A DNA stretch of 64,000 nucleotides from Euphorbia lathyris (GCF_963576675.1 NC_088914.1:85682441-85746440), one strand, 5' to 3'; shown: positions 36,530-49,942, counted from the stretch's first letter. The notes: generated from the letters alone by a model not told the origin. Numbers and translations: made by a program.

Positions 36530-36677
36530 TCTGGACCAAACAAACATCAGCAGCAACGTAAATCTGGACCAAACAAACATCATCTTAGCAGGAGATAAAG
36601 AAGTGATTGGGCTATAAATATCTTTCAATCCATACATTAATTAATTCATCTCTAATTAATAGCTATAGCGTATAGCA
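36530..36677 (+). promoter_or_regulatory. promoter of the LRR receptor kinase
   Basis: A TATA box (tataaata, 36613-36620) lies 58 bp before the ATG. Upstream, ctggaccaaacaaacatca occurs twice, 33 bp apart (36531 and 36564). The same TATA context (tataaatatctttcaat) and one copy of the upstream word precede the second receptor gene at 62609, so the promoter was duplicated along with the gene. Confidence 0.6.
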
Positions 36678-39600
36678 ATGTTGTCTTTCATTTTACACAA
36701 GCCACTTTACTTTCTTCTGTCATTTCATTTCCTTATTCTTGCTTCTTCTTCTTCTTCTTTATTTGTTAATGAGGAGGAGGCCAAAGCTCTTTTGAGGTGG
36801 AAAGCTACTCTTCAATTTCATAATAATTCTGTCTTATCTTCATGGTCTCAATCTACTCCTTTTTGCAACTGGTCTGGAATTTCCTGCCATCATAATCCTG
36901 AATCTGTTACAAATATCAGCCTTCCGGATTATGGTTTGAAAGGTACGCTTCATAATCTCAGCTTCTCGTCTTTTCCATACCTTATCGAGCTCGACCTTAG
37001 CAACAACTCTTTCCATGGCAACATTCCTTCCCAACTTTCTAATCTTTCTAAACTCCAACTCCTTGACCTGTCTTACAATGATATCTCTGGTTCCATTCCT
37101 AAAGGTATTGGAAGTTTGAGCTCTCTCGGGTATCTTGATTTATCCAATAATGACCTTACTGGTGTTATCCCTATTTCTTTAGGAAATATGAGCACCTTAT
37201 CAACTCTTTACTTAAATGACAATAAACTTTCTGGTTCCATCCCTCCAGAAATTGGAATGTTGAAATCTGTGACTGTTCTTGCATTGTCATTTAATAATCT
37301 TATAGGTACTATTCCAACTTCTATGGGAAATTTAACAAGATTATCATTTTGTTACCTTAGTGCCAACCATCTCTCTGGTTTCATTCCCCAAGAAGTTGGA
37401 ATGTTGAGATCTATTACGGATCTTCAATTGTCACATAATAATCTCATTGGTACCATTCCAAGTTGTATAGGAAACTTGACAAACTTGTCCGTTCTTTATC
37501 TTCATTCCAATCAACTTTCTGGTTCCATACCACATGAAGTTGGAATGTTGACATCCATCACTGATCTTCAATTGTCAAATAATAGTCTAACTGGTTCCAT
37601 TCCAAGTTGTATAGGAAACTTGACAAACTTGTCCATTCTTACTCTCGATTTCAATCAACTTTCTGGTTCGATACCTCGTGAAGTTGGAATGCTGAGATCT
37701 ATTACAGTTCTTAAATTGTCAAGTAATGATCTCATTGGTAACATTCCAACCTCTATAGGAAACTTGACAAATTTGTCCATTCTTTATCTTGATTTGAATC
37801 AACTTTCTGGTTCCATACCTCATGAAGTTGGAATGTTGACATACATCAGAAATCTTGATTTGTCAAGTAATAGTCTCACTGGAGTTCTTCCCACGGAGAT
37901 TAAAAATTTAACTGGCTTAACTATTTTCCAAATACACAACAATAGTTTGACTGGACACTTAAGAGAGAGCTTATGCCTTAATGGGAAACTTCAATACTTT
38001 TCAGCCAATAATAATTATTTGGGTGGGCCTATCTCAAAAAGCTTGAGAAATTGCAGTAGTTTACTAAGACTTCATCTACAGGATAATCAATTCACAGAAA
38101 ATATATCTAAAATTTTGGGTATATGTCCCCAATTGAACTATCTGGACTTAAGTCGTAACAAATTTTACGGAGAGCTTTCATGGAAATGGGAAACTTTTCT
38201 CAACTTATCGGTTTTAAAAATCTCAAATAATAATATTGGTGGTATAACACCATCTGAAATTGGAAAGGCACCTCGATTACAATGGATAGAGCTCACATCA
38301 AATCAGCTTGAAGGGACCATACCAAAGGGATTGGGAAAGCTAATAAAGTTGGTCAAAGTTTTTCTTGATGATAACAACCTTTCAGGTGTCGTTCCTAAAG
38401 AAATAGGAAAGTTATCTAGTCTTGAACACCTTACCTTAGCAGCCAACAATCTTAGTGGAGCAATTCCACACCAACTTGGAGGGTGTTCGAGACTATTAGT
38501 TTTGAATCTTAGCATGAACAATTTAACAAAAAGCATTCCATCAAACCTAAGCAGTTTACTCTCTTTAGAAAAACTTGATCTCAGTCAAAATCAATTGGCT
38601 GATGAAATTCCACAACAATTTGGGGGGTTGCAAAGATTAGAGGTGTTGAACCTATCCCACAATTTCCTATCCGGTTCAATTCCTAAGACATTTGATAATT
38701 TGTTAAGCTTGACAACAATGGACTTATCATGGAATGAATTGGAAGGTCAGATTCCAGACATTAGAGCTTTTCGTGAGGCTCCACTCGAATCACTTAGAAA
38801 CAACAGAGACTTATGTGGAAACAATACCAGACTGAAGTTGTGCTCTTATCATAGAATGAACAAGAAGGATGGAAGATTAATTGCTCTAGCTCTTTTGGGT
38901 GGTCTATTGATTCTGTTTTTCTTAGTTGTGGGTTTATTCCTTTTGCACCGAAGAATGAGAAGCACGAAAGCCAAGTCAAAAGAAGTAAATGCCAAAGTTA
39001 ATTATTACATGTTTGGGCAAGATCAAGATTTGCAATATGAAAAAATTATTGAGGTCACAAAAGGGTTCAACTCTAAATATTGCATCGGGGAAGGAGGCTA
39101 TGGAATTGTTTACAAAGCTGCGGTATCACCCAATAGAGTAGTTGCTGTGAAGAAACTTCACCACTCCCAAAATCACTTGAAAGCATTTGCAAGTGAGGTT
39201 GGTGCATTGACAAACATACGTCATCGGAATATTGTTAAATTATATGGGTTTTGCTCACATCCCAAACACTCTTTTTTAATCTACGACTTCATTGAAAGAG
39301 GAAGTTTGAGAAATATGCTAAGTGATAGGGAAGAAGCTATGGAATTGAATTGGATTAAGAGGCTCAATATTGTAGAAGGAATTTCTAATGCGCTATCGTA
39401 TATGCATCATGATTGCGCTCCTCCAATTATTCATCGAGACATTACGAGTAGCAATGTGCTGTTGGATTCAGAATTTGAAGCTCATGTCTCTGATTTTGGA
39501 ACAACTAGACTATTGATGCCAGACTCCTCAAACTGGACATCATTTGCCGGCACATTTGGATATACTGCTCCAGGTGCATTCCTTAATTTTGTTTGTTTAT

Positions 39601-40063
39601 TTATTATATTAATTATTAAAAAAAATTCTTATGATTGATTGAATTCTTTGATGTGGTTTTCATTTTTATCTTTGTAGAACTAGCATATACAATGAAGATC
39701 AGTGAAAAATGTGATGTTTATAGTTTTGGAGTGGTGGCACTCGAAATAATAATGGGAAAACATCCGGGAGATCTCATCTCGTCATTTTTATCATTATCTT
39801 CAACCACTGCACCAATTTGCCAACATACATTATTGAAGGACGTGATTGACCAACGCCTTTCTTCTCCTTATAGTAAAACTGCTGAAGGAGTGATGAACAT
39901 TGTTATGGTTGCATTTTCATGTCTGAGTACAAATCCCGAATTCCGACCAACTATGAGACAAGTATCATCGCAGCTACTAGTAGCTAAATGGCATCCTTTA
40001 ATGAAGTTATTCTCTAAAATAAAATTGGAAGACATTTTGATTGATGGAAGTTTCATTAGCTAA
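36678..40063 (+). CDS. LRR receptor-like kinase, MIK2-like (LRR-XII-type)
   Basis: Exons 36678-39573 and 39678-40063 (CCAG/GTGCAT, TTGTAG/AACTAG) encode 1093 residues. A signal peptide (about 1-23) and an N-cap with EEAKALLRWKATL are followed by about two dozen 24-residue leucine-rich repeats (about 75-700). A membrane helix spans about 734-757. The cytoplasmic kinase has G-E-G-G-Y-G (804-809), lysine 825 in VAVKK, HRDITSSN (919-926), DFG (939-941), and APE formed across the splice. All catalytic residues are present and it is an RD kinase. It resembles Arabidopsis MIK2 (At4g08850), a plasma-membrane receptor kinase for peptide and cell-wall signals; the ligand here is unknown. The single intron in the activation segment suits that subfamily. 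The frame is intact. Confidence 0.93.
37248..37967 (+). repeat. 144-bp tandem units in the LRR domain
   Basis: Units opening with the codons for E-V-G-M-L (or E-I-G-M-L) start at 37248, 37392, 37536, 37680 and 37824, exactly 144 bp apart. Each encodes two leucine-rich repeats (48 residues), and the middle units are nearly identical in DNA. The paralogue at 62654 has four such units. Confidence 0.9.
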
Positions 40064-40317
40064 GCTTTGTATTATAAGTGTCTTATCATTTAGTCTTACT
40101 TTTCACACTTTTGGACTCTTTATTTCTCTTTGCCTTGTAATAGCTTAATTAGTAATTCATCATTTGGTTTCAACTTGTTTTCTATAAAATATAATTCAAC
40201 TTGTTTTCTACTATTTTCTATAAAATATAAAATTTTCTATAAAATATCTTCAAGAGGTAATCCAAAGATGTTCTTGATAACAAAGACAAAACATAGCTCA
40301 ATTATTAGGCCTAATAC

Positions 40318-40790
40318 ATCATTTGCCTCCTGAACTTGTCCAAAATGGTTGATTAGCTCTCTGAACTTTCAAAGTGTCTCGATAGCCCTCTGAACTTACA
40401 TAAAATATTCAGTTAGCCCCCCTGAACTTGCACAAAATGTAATCAATTAATCACTCGGTTGTAAAAAGTAAGTTAAATACGGAAGATATGTTGCACGCAT
40501 CTTAAAAAAGTAAAATGATCAAAGTCGGGGTATGCGATTATAGTATTATAGAAGAAAATATTTTATAGTTGAATACGTAAGAAATTCTTTTTTAACATGT
40601 TTTAATCTATTTTGTGAAGTATGTAATAATATTCTAAGGCACGTGTAACATATCTTCCACATTTGACTTATTTTTTTATAACCGAATAATTAATTCATTA
40701 CATTTTACGTAAGTTCAGAGGGCTAACTGAACGTTTTATGCAAGTTCAGGGGGCCAATCAACCATTTTGGACAAGTTGAAGTATTAAGCC
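40318..40790. mobile_element. foldback Mutator-like element, 9-bp TSD
   Basis: The perfect duplication CAATTATTA lies at 40309-40317 and 40791-40799. Ends are ggcctaatacatca and the inverse before attaagcc. Arms consist of repeated cctgaacttgcac-type phrases. It lies about 250 bp 3' of the receptor kinase. Confidence 0.9.
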
Positions 40791-41062
40791 CAATTATTAC
40801 ATTAAAATAATTGAGAATCGCAGACACATACGATGTCTTAAATTCCCTCCCAAAATATTGGACCAATTTCTCTATAAGGACAATAGATTAAAGCATAAGA
40901 TTATTATTTTTCCCAAAATAAATGAAATTCTAGATTAATTAAAAGAATCCATAGTAATTTATCATCTATGTAATATATACATTTACTATAACATGTTAAG
41001 TTGAGTTGCTTCACTCTAGCCCGATCGAGTTGAATTTCATTTTGTTTTATTTCTTTTGTTTC

Positions 41063-43017
41063 TGTTGGTCCAAAATAAAATAAATTTTATTTTATGTATA
41101 TAGAAAGTTTGGGTTTAATTTTAGGATATAGTTTATATTTTGTCTAAAAAATAATAATGATAAAATAAAAATAAAAATACATATGTAAACTAACCTCCAA
41201 CTGATGAGGGCGTCTTGCACCACGCGGGACATAACTCTAACACGCGAAGCGTATTAGCCAGCCCGCGAGGCGTGGAGGAAGCTACTTTCGAAGGACAGTT
41301 CAGAAGCTCAACCACGCGGGGCGTAACACCAGAGATGCCACACGTAAACATCATCGACAAGACGCACCAAGTTCAGGAGCTGCACTACGCAGGGTGTAAC
41401 CAGACCTACGCGGGGCGTGTTCTTTCTCTCGTCAAGCTAGAAGTCAGTTCTCGACCGGAGCCCGTCGTCGGTCTCCGACTTCTCAGAATGCACCCGGACA
41501 CAACCACGAGCTCATCCCCACACCTAGGCCCAAGCCTTTAAAATTCTCTCTAACCACAAGGTAGTGGGGTGATGTGGCATGGAAGTTAGTGGTAGTTAGT
41601 GGTAGTTGGAGGAAGTTGAGGAAGTTAATGATGTGGCAAGGTAGTGGGCAAGGTTAGAGAGAAAAATAAGAGTTAGTTGATAATTAATTACCAAAATTCC
41701 ATAATTAATTACCAAAATGCCACTCTAAAAAACTATAAATAGACCCTCTCACTCTCATATAAATACACACTCAATACACACACAAACCCCTCTCTAAGGT
41801 TTCTTCCAATGCTCTCCTTTTAGTTCTTAGTTCTTAGTTCTTGAGTTCTTCCTTTTTGTTCTTCAAGTGTTTAGTTTTAATTCCTTCTTTTAGATTGCCT
41901 TTAGCTTTAATCCAAGTTCCAATAGCCTCTTTCCAAGTTTTTCAATTCAATTTAGCATTCCCAAGCTTTTAATTTGCTCAATTCTTAGCTAGAATTCTAT
42001 TTTTCAAATTAATTTTTCAGATTCGTCCAAGTATTTTCAAAGCCCGATTTCGTCCGTTGAAATTTATTTTTTGCTTCCGATCCCTTCAATAAAGTTGTTC
42101 CCGACGTTTTGAATTTCAATCTAATACATTTATTTTCCAAATTCCGTGCTCAGAAACTATAGTTACAAGCCAATCTTTACAACCCAAATTCTTATAGCTA
42201 GTCTGTTCCCAGAATTTTCCAGATTCGTCCAGTTATTTTCAAAGCTCAATTTCGTCCATTTAGAATCCGTTTTAGCCTTCGATCCCTTATAGAAGTCTGT
42301 TCCTGACGTCCCGAAGTTAAATTTAGCCTATTTACTCGTCCAATTCCATGTTCTTAAGCACCCAAATAAGCCCATCGAAGTCAAGGGTTAAATCTGCCCC
42401 ATTTGCCTACCACACGTTTTGACATTGTCAAGATCGTATACCATACGGGCCCGACCGACCACAGTGCTCCGTGAACTTCAAGCCGACACCAAAATTCAAC
42501 GTCCAGCCGAGATAGCTATTGTGGCTCCGAGTTTATCGTTGAATTCCAAATTATTATTATTATTTGCATTTCAATTCCTTGTATTTGATTTGCTTTTCCA
42601 ATTCAATTGAATTAGCTATATGTTTAATATAGAAATTATTCAATTGTAATTAATCTCATTTCTAGTTTTATACTTTTTGAACATATGTATTCAAACCTTG
42701 ATTCATCAATAAAATATTCACCAAATCTCGTGTCAATTTCGCACGTTTAATTTCTTTATTTTACCCATCTTCAATTTATACGCTTAGCTTAAATAAAATT
42801 AATCTAGCAAAGTTTTTATAACGGCGCTAGGGACCCAAGAGGGACTTTTTCAATACTTGCGTCTTTCGTCAATCGTTTCGATTAGAATTCATGTTTTCGG
42901 TGCACAATTTTATAAACTTAACCGTCTTTCATAATTGAGAAATAATTTCTTTGGCACGCCCGCACCCTAACCACACGACAAGGTTGAAATTAACATATTT
43001 CGAAAATATCGCTAACA
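41063..43017 (+). repeat. left LTR, 1955 bp
   Basis: It begins TGTTGGTCC and ends CGCTAACA. It contains a cluster of acgcggggcgt-type motifs (41218-41420), a TATA-like ctataaata at 41731, and a region repeated at 46810 onward. Its match to the right LTR includes indels (a block near 41990-42070 is missing there), so this pair is older than the nested one. Confidence 0.88.
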
Positions 43018-43244
43018 ATTTTTGGCACGCCCAGTGGGACCAACTACTTTTTATTTATGCTTCGCCAAAAATTTTAATACTGTTTTGGACTCATTTTTTC
43101 ATCACGACTCATTTTTTTCGCACACTCAGCTTTTCAATTTAGCTTATTATTATTTCGTGCTCTTACTTTATACAATTTTACCTATTCGCTTCATTTACTT
43201 GATTTTCATAATAAATTTTGTTTAATCATTTTTTCTATTTATTC

Positions 43245-45482
43245 ATGGAGAATGCCTCTGAATATCAATAGGTGCAAAGCAATCAAATCATGACGAGGAC
43301 AACATACGAAAATGCAAGGGACGCTACGATACCGGTGTATTTTGGTGGTTTCAATCGAGATCGACATTTTACAATAAGTACAACCGGATTGTGGGTCCAT
43401 TGGTACACCGTCTTTAGATACTACGACGATGGATATGTTTAGTTTATTCATAGTGAAGAACATAATATTAATTGCAAGTGTTGTGCTTACGTTCAAACCG
43501 CATCATTCTATGATGATCAATATGGTTGCTATATGGAGCAAGTCTAGGAGTCCCATAAAAATCCACATGGTCCTGATTATATTGAGGTATGGGAGCACCT
43601 ACGGATGAGTAATCCTCATTGTCGATGTAGTTATATTTGCAATTATAGGGATGAAAACCTCCATTTTCATCGTCCTTGTTGGCAATCTTGCTTTGAAAGA
43701 AGTACGGTCATGGCTCTGGTCGAGCATAAGACATATGAAAATGTTGTTTACTCTAATATGAGTTATGACCAAAATTCTTTCAAGGATTCTAGTCATGTGG
43801 CAGAGGTGGAAGCAGTCCAAGTTGTTGAGGGTGATGGAGAAATCGAATCATTACTTATGGAGGAGAACCAATCAAAGGACGATGAATATCAACGATTTTT
43901 GGATCAACTCGAGAAATAGACGACTAATATAGCAACTTCTTTGAGAGCCTGCATTGAAGGCTGTATCGGGGCCATCCAAGATGGAATACTTCATCACAAT
44001 ACAAAGTTAGAAGCATTTCCCACATGCCCGACTATTCCAAAAATGAAGATTCCTAACGGTGAGACGGCAATAGAAAGTCAAGAGGATGGAGACGATCCTT
44101 ATGACTATGATTCTAAGTCCATGCAAGAGGATGACGCCGCTTCCAATGATCTTGATTCGGGGGGCATCCATGAAACTCTTATAGAAATTCAAGAAGAAGA
44201 AGGAGATGTTTTTAGGAGCTATGACTCAAAATCCAACGAAGTGGATGATATCGTGTCTAGTGATCTTGATTCGGGGGGCATCATAGAGGAAGCAACTCAA
44301 CAAGAACCCACTCTAGAAGTATTGCCAATATATGCAAATCCCCAAAGGTCAATGGGATTTTTATGGAGCCTCGACATGAACGAGAAGGAAGTTGTGCAAA
44401 CCCAAGACGAGGATGAAGATGTATCTCATGACCTCAATTAAGGTTTCAGCCAGGACGATGATGACCTATCAGATACTCCGAACTCGGGGGGCATCCACGA
44501 AACTCATATAGAAATTCAAAAAGAAGAACGAGATGTTTCTGAGAGCTATGACTCGGAATCTAACGAAATGGATGACATCGTGTCTAGTGATCTTGATTCA
44601 GGGGGCAGTAAAGAGGAAGCAATTCAGCAAGAACCCACTCTAGAAGTATTGCCCATAGATGCAAATCCTCCAAAGTCAATAGAATTTCCAGGGAGTCCTG
44701 ACGTGAATAAGAAGACAGTTGTACAAGCCCAGAAAGAGGAGGAAAATATATCTCATAACCTCAATTCGGATTTCAGTCAGGAGGGTGATGACCCATCAAG
44801 CACTTCTAACTCAGAGGGAATCCACGAAGGACCTATAGAAATTCAAGAAGATGAGGAAGACTTTTCTTAGAGCTATGATTCAGAATCTAGTCAAGAGGAT
44901 GAGGTATCCAACCCGGGGGGCATCCAAATGGAAGAGGTGCAAGAATTTATTCTAGAAGAACCTCTCATTCTTGTGAAGTCTTTAAAATCAGAAGATTTTA
45001 TGAAAAGTTGTGATATCGAAGAAGAAGCGGCTTCAGAAACACATGAAAATAAGGAAGATATTTTCTACAATTGTAATTCGCAATTCAGTCAGGATGAAGA
45101 AAACTTCTATGATCATGGTTTGGGGGGCAGTCAAGATCAAAAGATTAATCGAGAATCCACCCCAGAAATACCTCCAATGATTCTTCCAACAACTCATGTT
45201 TTTCCAGAGCCTATAATCACTATGAAGTTTGTTAACTCAAACAGGGGACCAAGTTTGCAGACCATGATTCTTCTTTTCGCCAGTCTACTTCAACTTTCCT
45301 ACCATCCGGACAAGTCACGAGGTTTCTACTTCTTACCCTTGTTTATTTATGTAGACTCTAGTTTACAATTATACTTTATTATGCGGAAAGAAAGTCATAA
45401 AAATAAGATCATCGACATGGAAACTCGCATCCCTCTTGTAGAAATATTACTAGGCATCTTATTATATGAGGCTATAACATGA
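43245..45482 (+). pseudogene. retroelement ORF of unknown function, one frame with six stops
   Basis: One frame runs from ATG 43245 to TGA at 45480. It is interrupted only by six in-frame stops (43269, 43440, 43545, 43917, 44439 and 44868; five TAG, one TAA) and I see no frameshift. The first part is Cys/His-rich (CKCCAY, CRCSYICNY, HFHRPCWQSC) with aromatic residues. The second part is very acidic and repetitive. I do not recognise a gag, protease or envelope domain. Lack of frameshifts with many stops suggests decay mainly by point mutation, for example CAG to TAG. The role is unknown. Confidence 0.7.
44164..44910 (+). repeat. 327-bp (109-codon) tandem repeat, acidic protein modules
   Basis: Units begin at 44164, 44491 and 44818, exactly 327 bp apart, with a third partial copy and a shorter related module at 44085-44163. 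Encoded themes are SSDLDSGG, QQEPTLEVLP, IEIQEEE and SYDSESNE. The exact multiple of three shows the duplications kept the frame. Confidence 0.85.
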
Positions 45483-46809
45483 TGTTGTACATACAACATA
45501 GCCCATAAGACCATTCATGGCCAAAATAAGTTGGCGTTTTTTGCCAGCACAAAAAAAGAAAGAAAACAAAGCCAGTTTTGAAGGCGGATACGAGTACTTT
45601 CGTTATTTCTTCCTTAACAAGGATAACCTTCAATTGTAGGTACAAGTTCATAATCTTCCAATCCTAGTTTCTCAAATTCAGTTCAAAAGATCAGTCAAAT
45701 TCATATCTTCCAATAATTTTTTTTTCTCCAATTCTATTCTATATAATTGGCATCTGATCATTCAAATATATTAGTTTAAGTCTATACGTGATTCCTAATC
45801 ATTGATTTTGATTAATTTTACTCATCTCATAATCTGTCATTGTCATCTTCTTCATTTGGTTCGAGCTCTAACTCACAAATCGGAACAATCAATTATTATC
45901 CTTTCTAAATCATATTTTCAATACGTTAGTTGATTCCAATTATTTAAAACACCTAGAACCAAGCTTTTGGTAATTATTGATCTCAAAATCACCCCATAAT
46001 TTTTTTTTTCCAAAATTGATTTCATCCGCCATAAGCCACATTTTCCTTCAAAATCAATCTCAATCTCTTCATTGATATCCAAATTATAACTCTCAACTTT
46101 GGCTTTGTTCAAAACGATTTCCTATAACCTCAATTTTTTCACTCGAAATCACCCCATTGTCATTTGATTTTTCTTACATCAGATAACTCGTGTATTTATT
46201 TTTCAATTAATTGGCAAAATTTCATTTGAGTCCTTCAAATTCTAAAATGATTCCGACACGTCCAATTTCTAAGTCCAATTCAACAAATTCCAATCTGATT
46301 ATTCTAGAAGTCCATTTAGCTTAGATAAATATTATACACTCCTCCATTCAAGGCAATCATGTCCAAATTAATTTTCATCATCATCATAGCTTCAAGTTAT
46401 TTTTTCATTAACCTGGAATCCTTCAAGCCATTTCCATATCATTTTCAGAAGTAATCTCTGATTCTAAAGTATCAATTATCTCAGAACCAAGCTTTTGGTA
46501 TTTATTTGATTTTAATCAGATTTAATCCCATCAAACAACTGTTTTGAACAACTGTTTTGATCTCAAACCATTCATCGGTCACGAGGTCAAGTTTGTTATT
46601 ATTTATTTATTTTTGCACAATTATCTCGATTAATTTCATCGTACGTATTGCTTTGTAATTTTCCTGCTTTATTTCTCACATGTTCAAAAAAAAAAAAAAA
46701 AAATTCCAGAGCTCAAACGAGGCTCTTATAAAAAAAAAAATCCTAAATACATTCTTTTGTGTACAAATTTTCAATACTAGTCAATTTATACAAAAAAGAG
46801 GGGGGCAAT
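45483..46809 (+). other. 3' noncoding interior of the older LTR element
   Basis: AT-rich sequence without a supported ORF. A 19-base A run lies near 46686 and a polypurine tract immediately precedes the right LTR (through 46806). Confidence 0.6.
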
Positions 46810-47340
46810 TGTTGGCCTATGTATATAGAAAGATTGGGTTTAATTTTAGGATATAGTTTATATTTTATCCAGAAAATAATAATGGTAAAATAAAAATAAA
46901 AATACATATGTAAACTAACCCCCAACTGATGAGGGCGTCTTGCACCACGCGGGGCATAACTCTAACACGCGAAGCGTATTAGCCAGCCCGCGAGGCGTGG
47001 AGGAAGCTACTTCCGAAGGACAGTTCAGAAGCTCAACCACGCGGGGCGTAACACCAGAGACGCCACGCGTAAACATCATCGACAAGACGCACCAGGTTCA
47101 GGAGCAGCACTATGCAGGGCGTAACCAGACGTACGCGGGGCGTGTTCTTTCTCTCGGCAAGCTAGAAGTTAGTTCTCGACCGGAGCCCGTCGTCGGTCTC
47201 CGACTTCTCAGAACGCACCCGGACACAACCACGAGCTCATCCCCACACCTAGGCCCAAGCCTTTAAAATTCTCTCTAACCACAAGGTAGTGGGGTGATGT
47301 GGCATGGAAGTTAGTGGTAGTTAGTGGTAGTTGGAGGAAG

Positions 47341-48994
47341 TGATAGGGGCATTTCGTCCCTATCTTTTAGCGTGGTTCACGGTCTATTTTCGAGCTAAAT
47401 AAATAAGTTTAATTACAAAAATAATGCGTTTTAATAAAATAACGAAATAAAAATAAAAACCGAGCTTTCGGGTAATTTCCTTTATTTTTTAGTTGAATTT
47501 AGAGAATAAAATGTCAAGCTAACTCGGCTCGTGAGAGGTGTATTTCGCAGGTACAAAATACAGTACACGCAGGGCGTATTCCCATCCACGCGGGGCGTGC
47601 AGACAAACGAGTCAGAAATGATTGATCAATCCTGAACCACCACATGGGATCTACTCAGCACACGCAGGGCGTGTCGACCACCACGTAGGGCGTATGATGT
47701 TTGTCAGGAAATGATTAACCCAATCCTGAAGGTCAGACTGCACTGTCCCCTAAGTCAACTAGCAATACGCGGGGCGTGTTTTGGGACACGCGGGGCGTAC
47801 ATAGGGCAATTCGAGCAATAAGATACCAGGAGCTCACGCACGCGGGGCGTATAGCAAGACACGCAGGGCGTCTCCTCCCATACGCAGGGCGTGTCCTGAG
47901 AATTCTGCACCAAATCATGTACCTCCATACTTGTACCTTGTGAAGTTACAATTCTACCCCTAGCTTGATGTATAAATAAGAGTGACTAGCACTCATGATG
48001 GACACGGAGAGACATCTACTACTACTTTCTATATTACTTTGTATAGTTTTGGTTGGAGATTTGATTTATGTAATAAAACCCTCCCCTTTCGGGCTTGTTC
48101 GTTGATCCCGGCATTCCGTCAAAGTTCCGTTCCTTCTCCGTTCACCAAGCTCGAAAGTTCCACCTCCAAGTCCTAAGCGACGGCTTTGAGTCCGGTTGGC
48201 AAGTTCCGAGGGCCGATTCTTCCCTCTTCGCTTGCTAACTAGCTTGCACTCTTCCTATGTACTAGGCTTGGTTGTATTCATCATTTTTTCTCCATATTTA
48301 TAATATATGATTTGCAATTTCTGTTTCTATATACGTGTTAATGTTTATTACTTGCTTTGATACTTATAATTGACTATTGTGTAGGGGAACGCGATTTCCG
48401 CCGCCACTCGGGCTATCTTTAGGGATTCATATAGGTGTTGCCTCACCGGAAGTGACGCTCTGGAAACTGTAGGAATTGACACACCACGGAACTTACGGGC
48501 CCTAGTTTCTGATCCCCAGCATTAGACACGCCTTGACTAGGAATCACGTAGTCTAAGTACTTCACGGGTCGGTCAACCTACACGTAGTCGTCTTTGTAAG
48601 AGTAGATTGTTAATCGTATATATTCGGAGCCTTTGTTTGTCATATTTATAACTCATCGTCGCCATTGCACCTCGTAGAAGTATTTGTTATATAAAATCGG
48701 TCTCACTAATAGTTTAGGAATAGTTGGTAGTCGTCACCAAAACCCCTTTAAAGTATTCACCGCTTAAATAACATATAAAACCGAGTCGTTTAATACTTGC
48801 AGTTATAAATCCCGTGGATTCGATACCCGGTCTTAACCGGATTATTACTTGATACGACGGGGTACACTTGCCCCTAAGTAGTCATGACGTCTAGTGAATT
48901 TAGAGAACTTATAAAGATCACATCCATAGTCCCGTAGCTCACTCATATCACACCAACATCCGTATTAGTACACCGCTAGACGAAACTCACATCA
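47341..48994 (+). repeat. left LTR of the young element, 1654 bp
   Basis: It holds nine acgcggggcgt or acgcagggcgt motifs between about 47565 and 47895, all in the same orientation, then a downstream tataaataag at 47970 that may be the promoter. It matches 51263-52915 with one length difference (ttccctcttc versus ttcctcttc). Confidence 0.92.
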
Positions 48995-49000
48995 AGTTTT

Positions 49001-49018
49001 TGGCGCCGTTGCCGGGGA
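49001..49018 (+). other. primer-binding site, tRNA-Asp type
   Basis: tggcgccgttgccgggga, six bases after the LTR end, is the well-known Athila/Tat-type primer site. Confidence 0.75.
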
Positions 49019-49130
49019 TTTATAATTTCTTGCAATATTAGACAAAAACGTTTTAGTGTTAGTTTAAGCATTTGTAAATTTTATTTTCTCTTTTTGTGAA
49101 TAATTTATTTCGTTTTATGTTACTAATGAT

Positions 49131-49709
49131 TTGTTTCATGGTATGATACTTCATAGTCGTCATCGGTGGGACAACCGCATGGATGACGAATGTCCACACT
49201 CAACCTCGCAATTCGATGTGATAAACTCTTTACTTAAAAATATTCATGAAAGTTTATCTAACACTGAAACATATTTCAGGGAAATAGGAAATCTATGGGC
49301 CAGATTTAAATCTCCTCTTGATTCCGCCGCGGATGAATCAATGCGAGATTCTAATTCAGTTCGCCAAAACGGGAAGCTCGAGTTAATTAAGTTTTCTCAA
49401 AAGGATCCCCTAAGGAACAAAAGTCGTTTCAGTTGTGGGAAAACGGACATCGATGAGTCGGTTGTGCGCAGACCCATGGTAATAAATCCAAAGTTAGAAG
49501 AGTCGGGGGTTCCTTCCACATCGGAACATTTCGCTCTTTTTGAACTACCGAAGGAGTCAAAAAGGGAGCAAACTAAACTCTTCGATAATTTCTGTAAATA
49601 TAGCTTTTGGTTTTTGATAAATTTTTTTGAAACTAACAATCCGTTTTGTAGGTACGGGTTGTTTATTCAAGAATTTGGATATCTTACGCGATTAGAGGCA
49701 TTCACCTAG
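49131..49709 (+). CDS. gag-position ORF of the young element, unrecognised
   Basis: A 192-residue frame (a likelier start is the methionine of MDDECPHSTSQFDVI) occupies the gag position right after the primer site. It includes SLLKNIHESLSNTETYF and GKLELIKFSQKDPL. No zinc knuckle, protease or other known motif is visible. The C-terminal part, CKYSFWFLINFF, is hydrophobic and may be read through a noncoding stretch. Too short for a gag, it is probably a remnant. Confidence 0.4.
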   Translation: MFHGMILHSRHRWDNRMDDECPHSTSQFDVINSLLKNIHESLSNTETYFREIGNLWARFKSPLDSAADESMRDSNSVRQNGKLELIKFSQKDPLRNKSRFSCGKTDIDESVVRRPMVINPKLEESGVPSTSEHFALFELPKESKREQTKLFDNFCKYSFWFLINFFETNNPFCRYGLFIQEFGYLTRLEAFT

Positions 49710-49942
49710 GAGGGGAAAAAGTCGAGCTACTCCGACTCTAAACGTAGCATCGGTTTGAATTTCTCAAACCACTTGTTTATATATATCTAAACCGACTTAT
49801 TTATTTGCACGTTTTCCTTATTTTTACGTGTGATGTTTTCTTATGTCTTGTTACATTGGTACTATTTTTATTTTATTTTTATTTTTGTCTTTTCTCAAAA
49901 AAATTAAAAGAAAAACAAATCCCTTTAGAAATCCAAATATAC

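Noticed and set aside
41215..47266. 108-residue frames at 41215-41541 and 46940-47266
   Set aside because: Identical positions in the two LTR copies; the frames are the GC-rich motif cluster translated.
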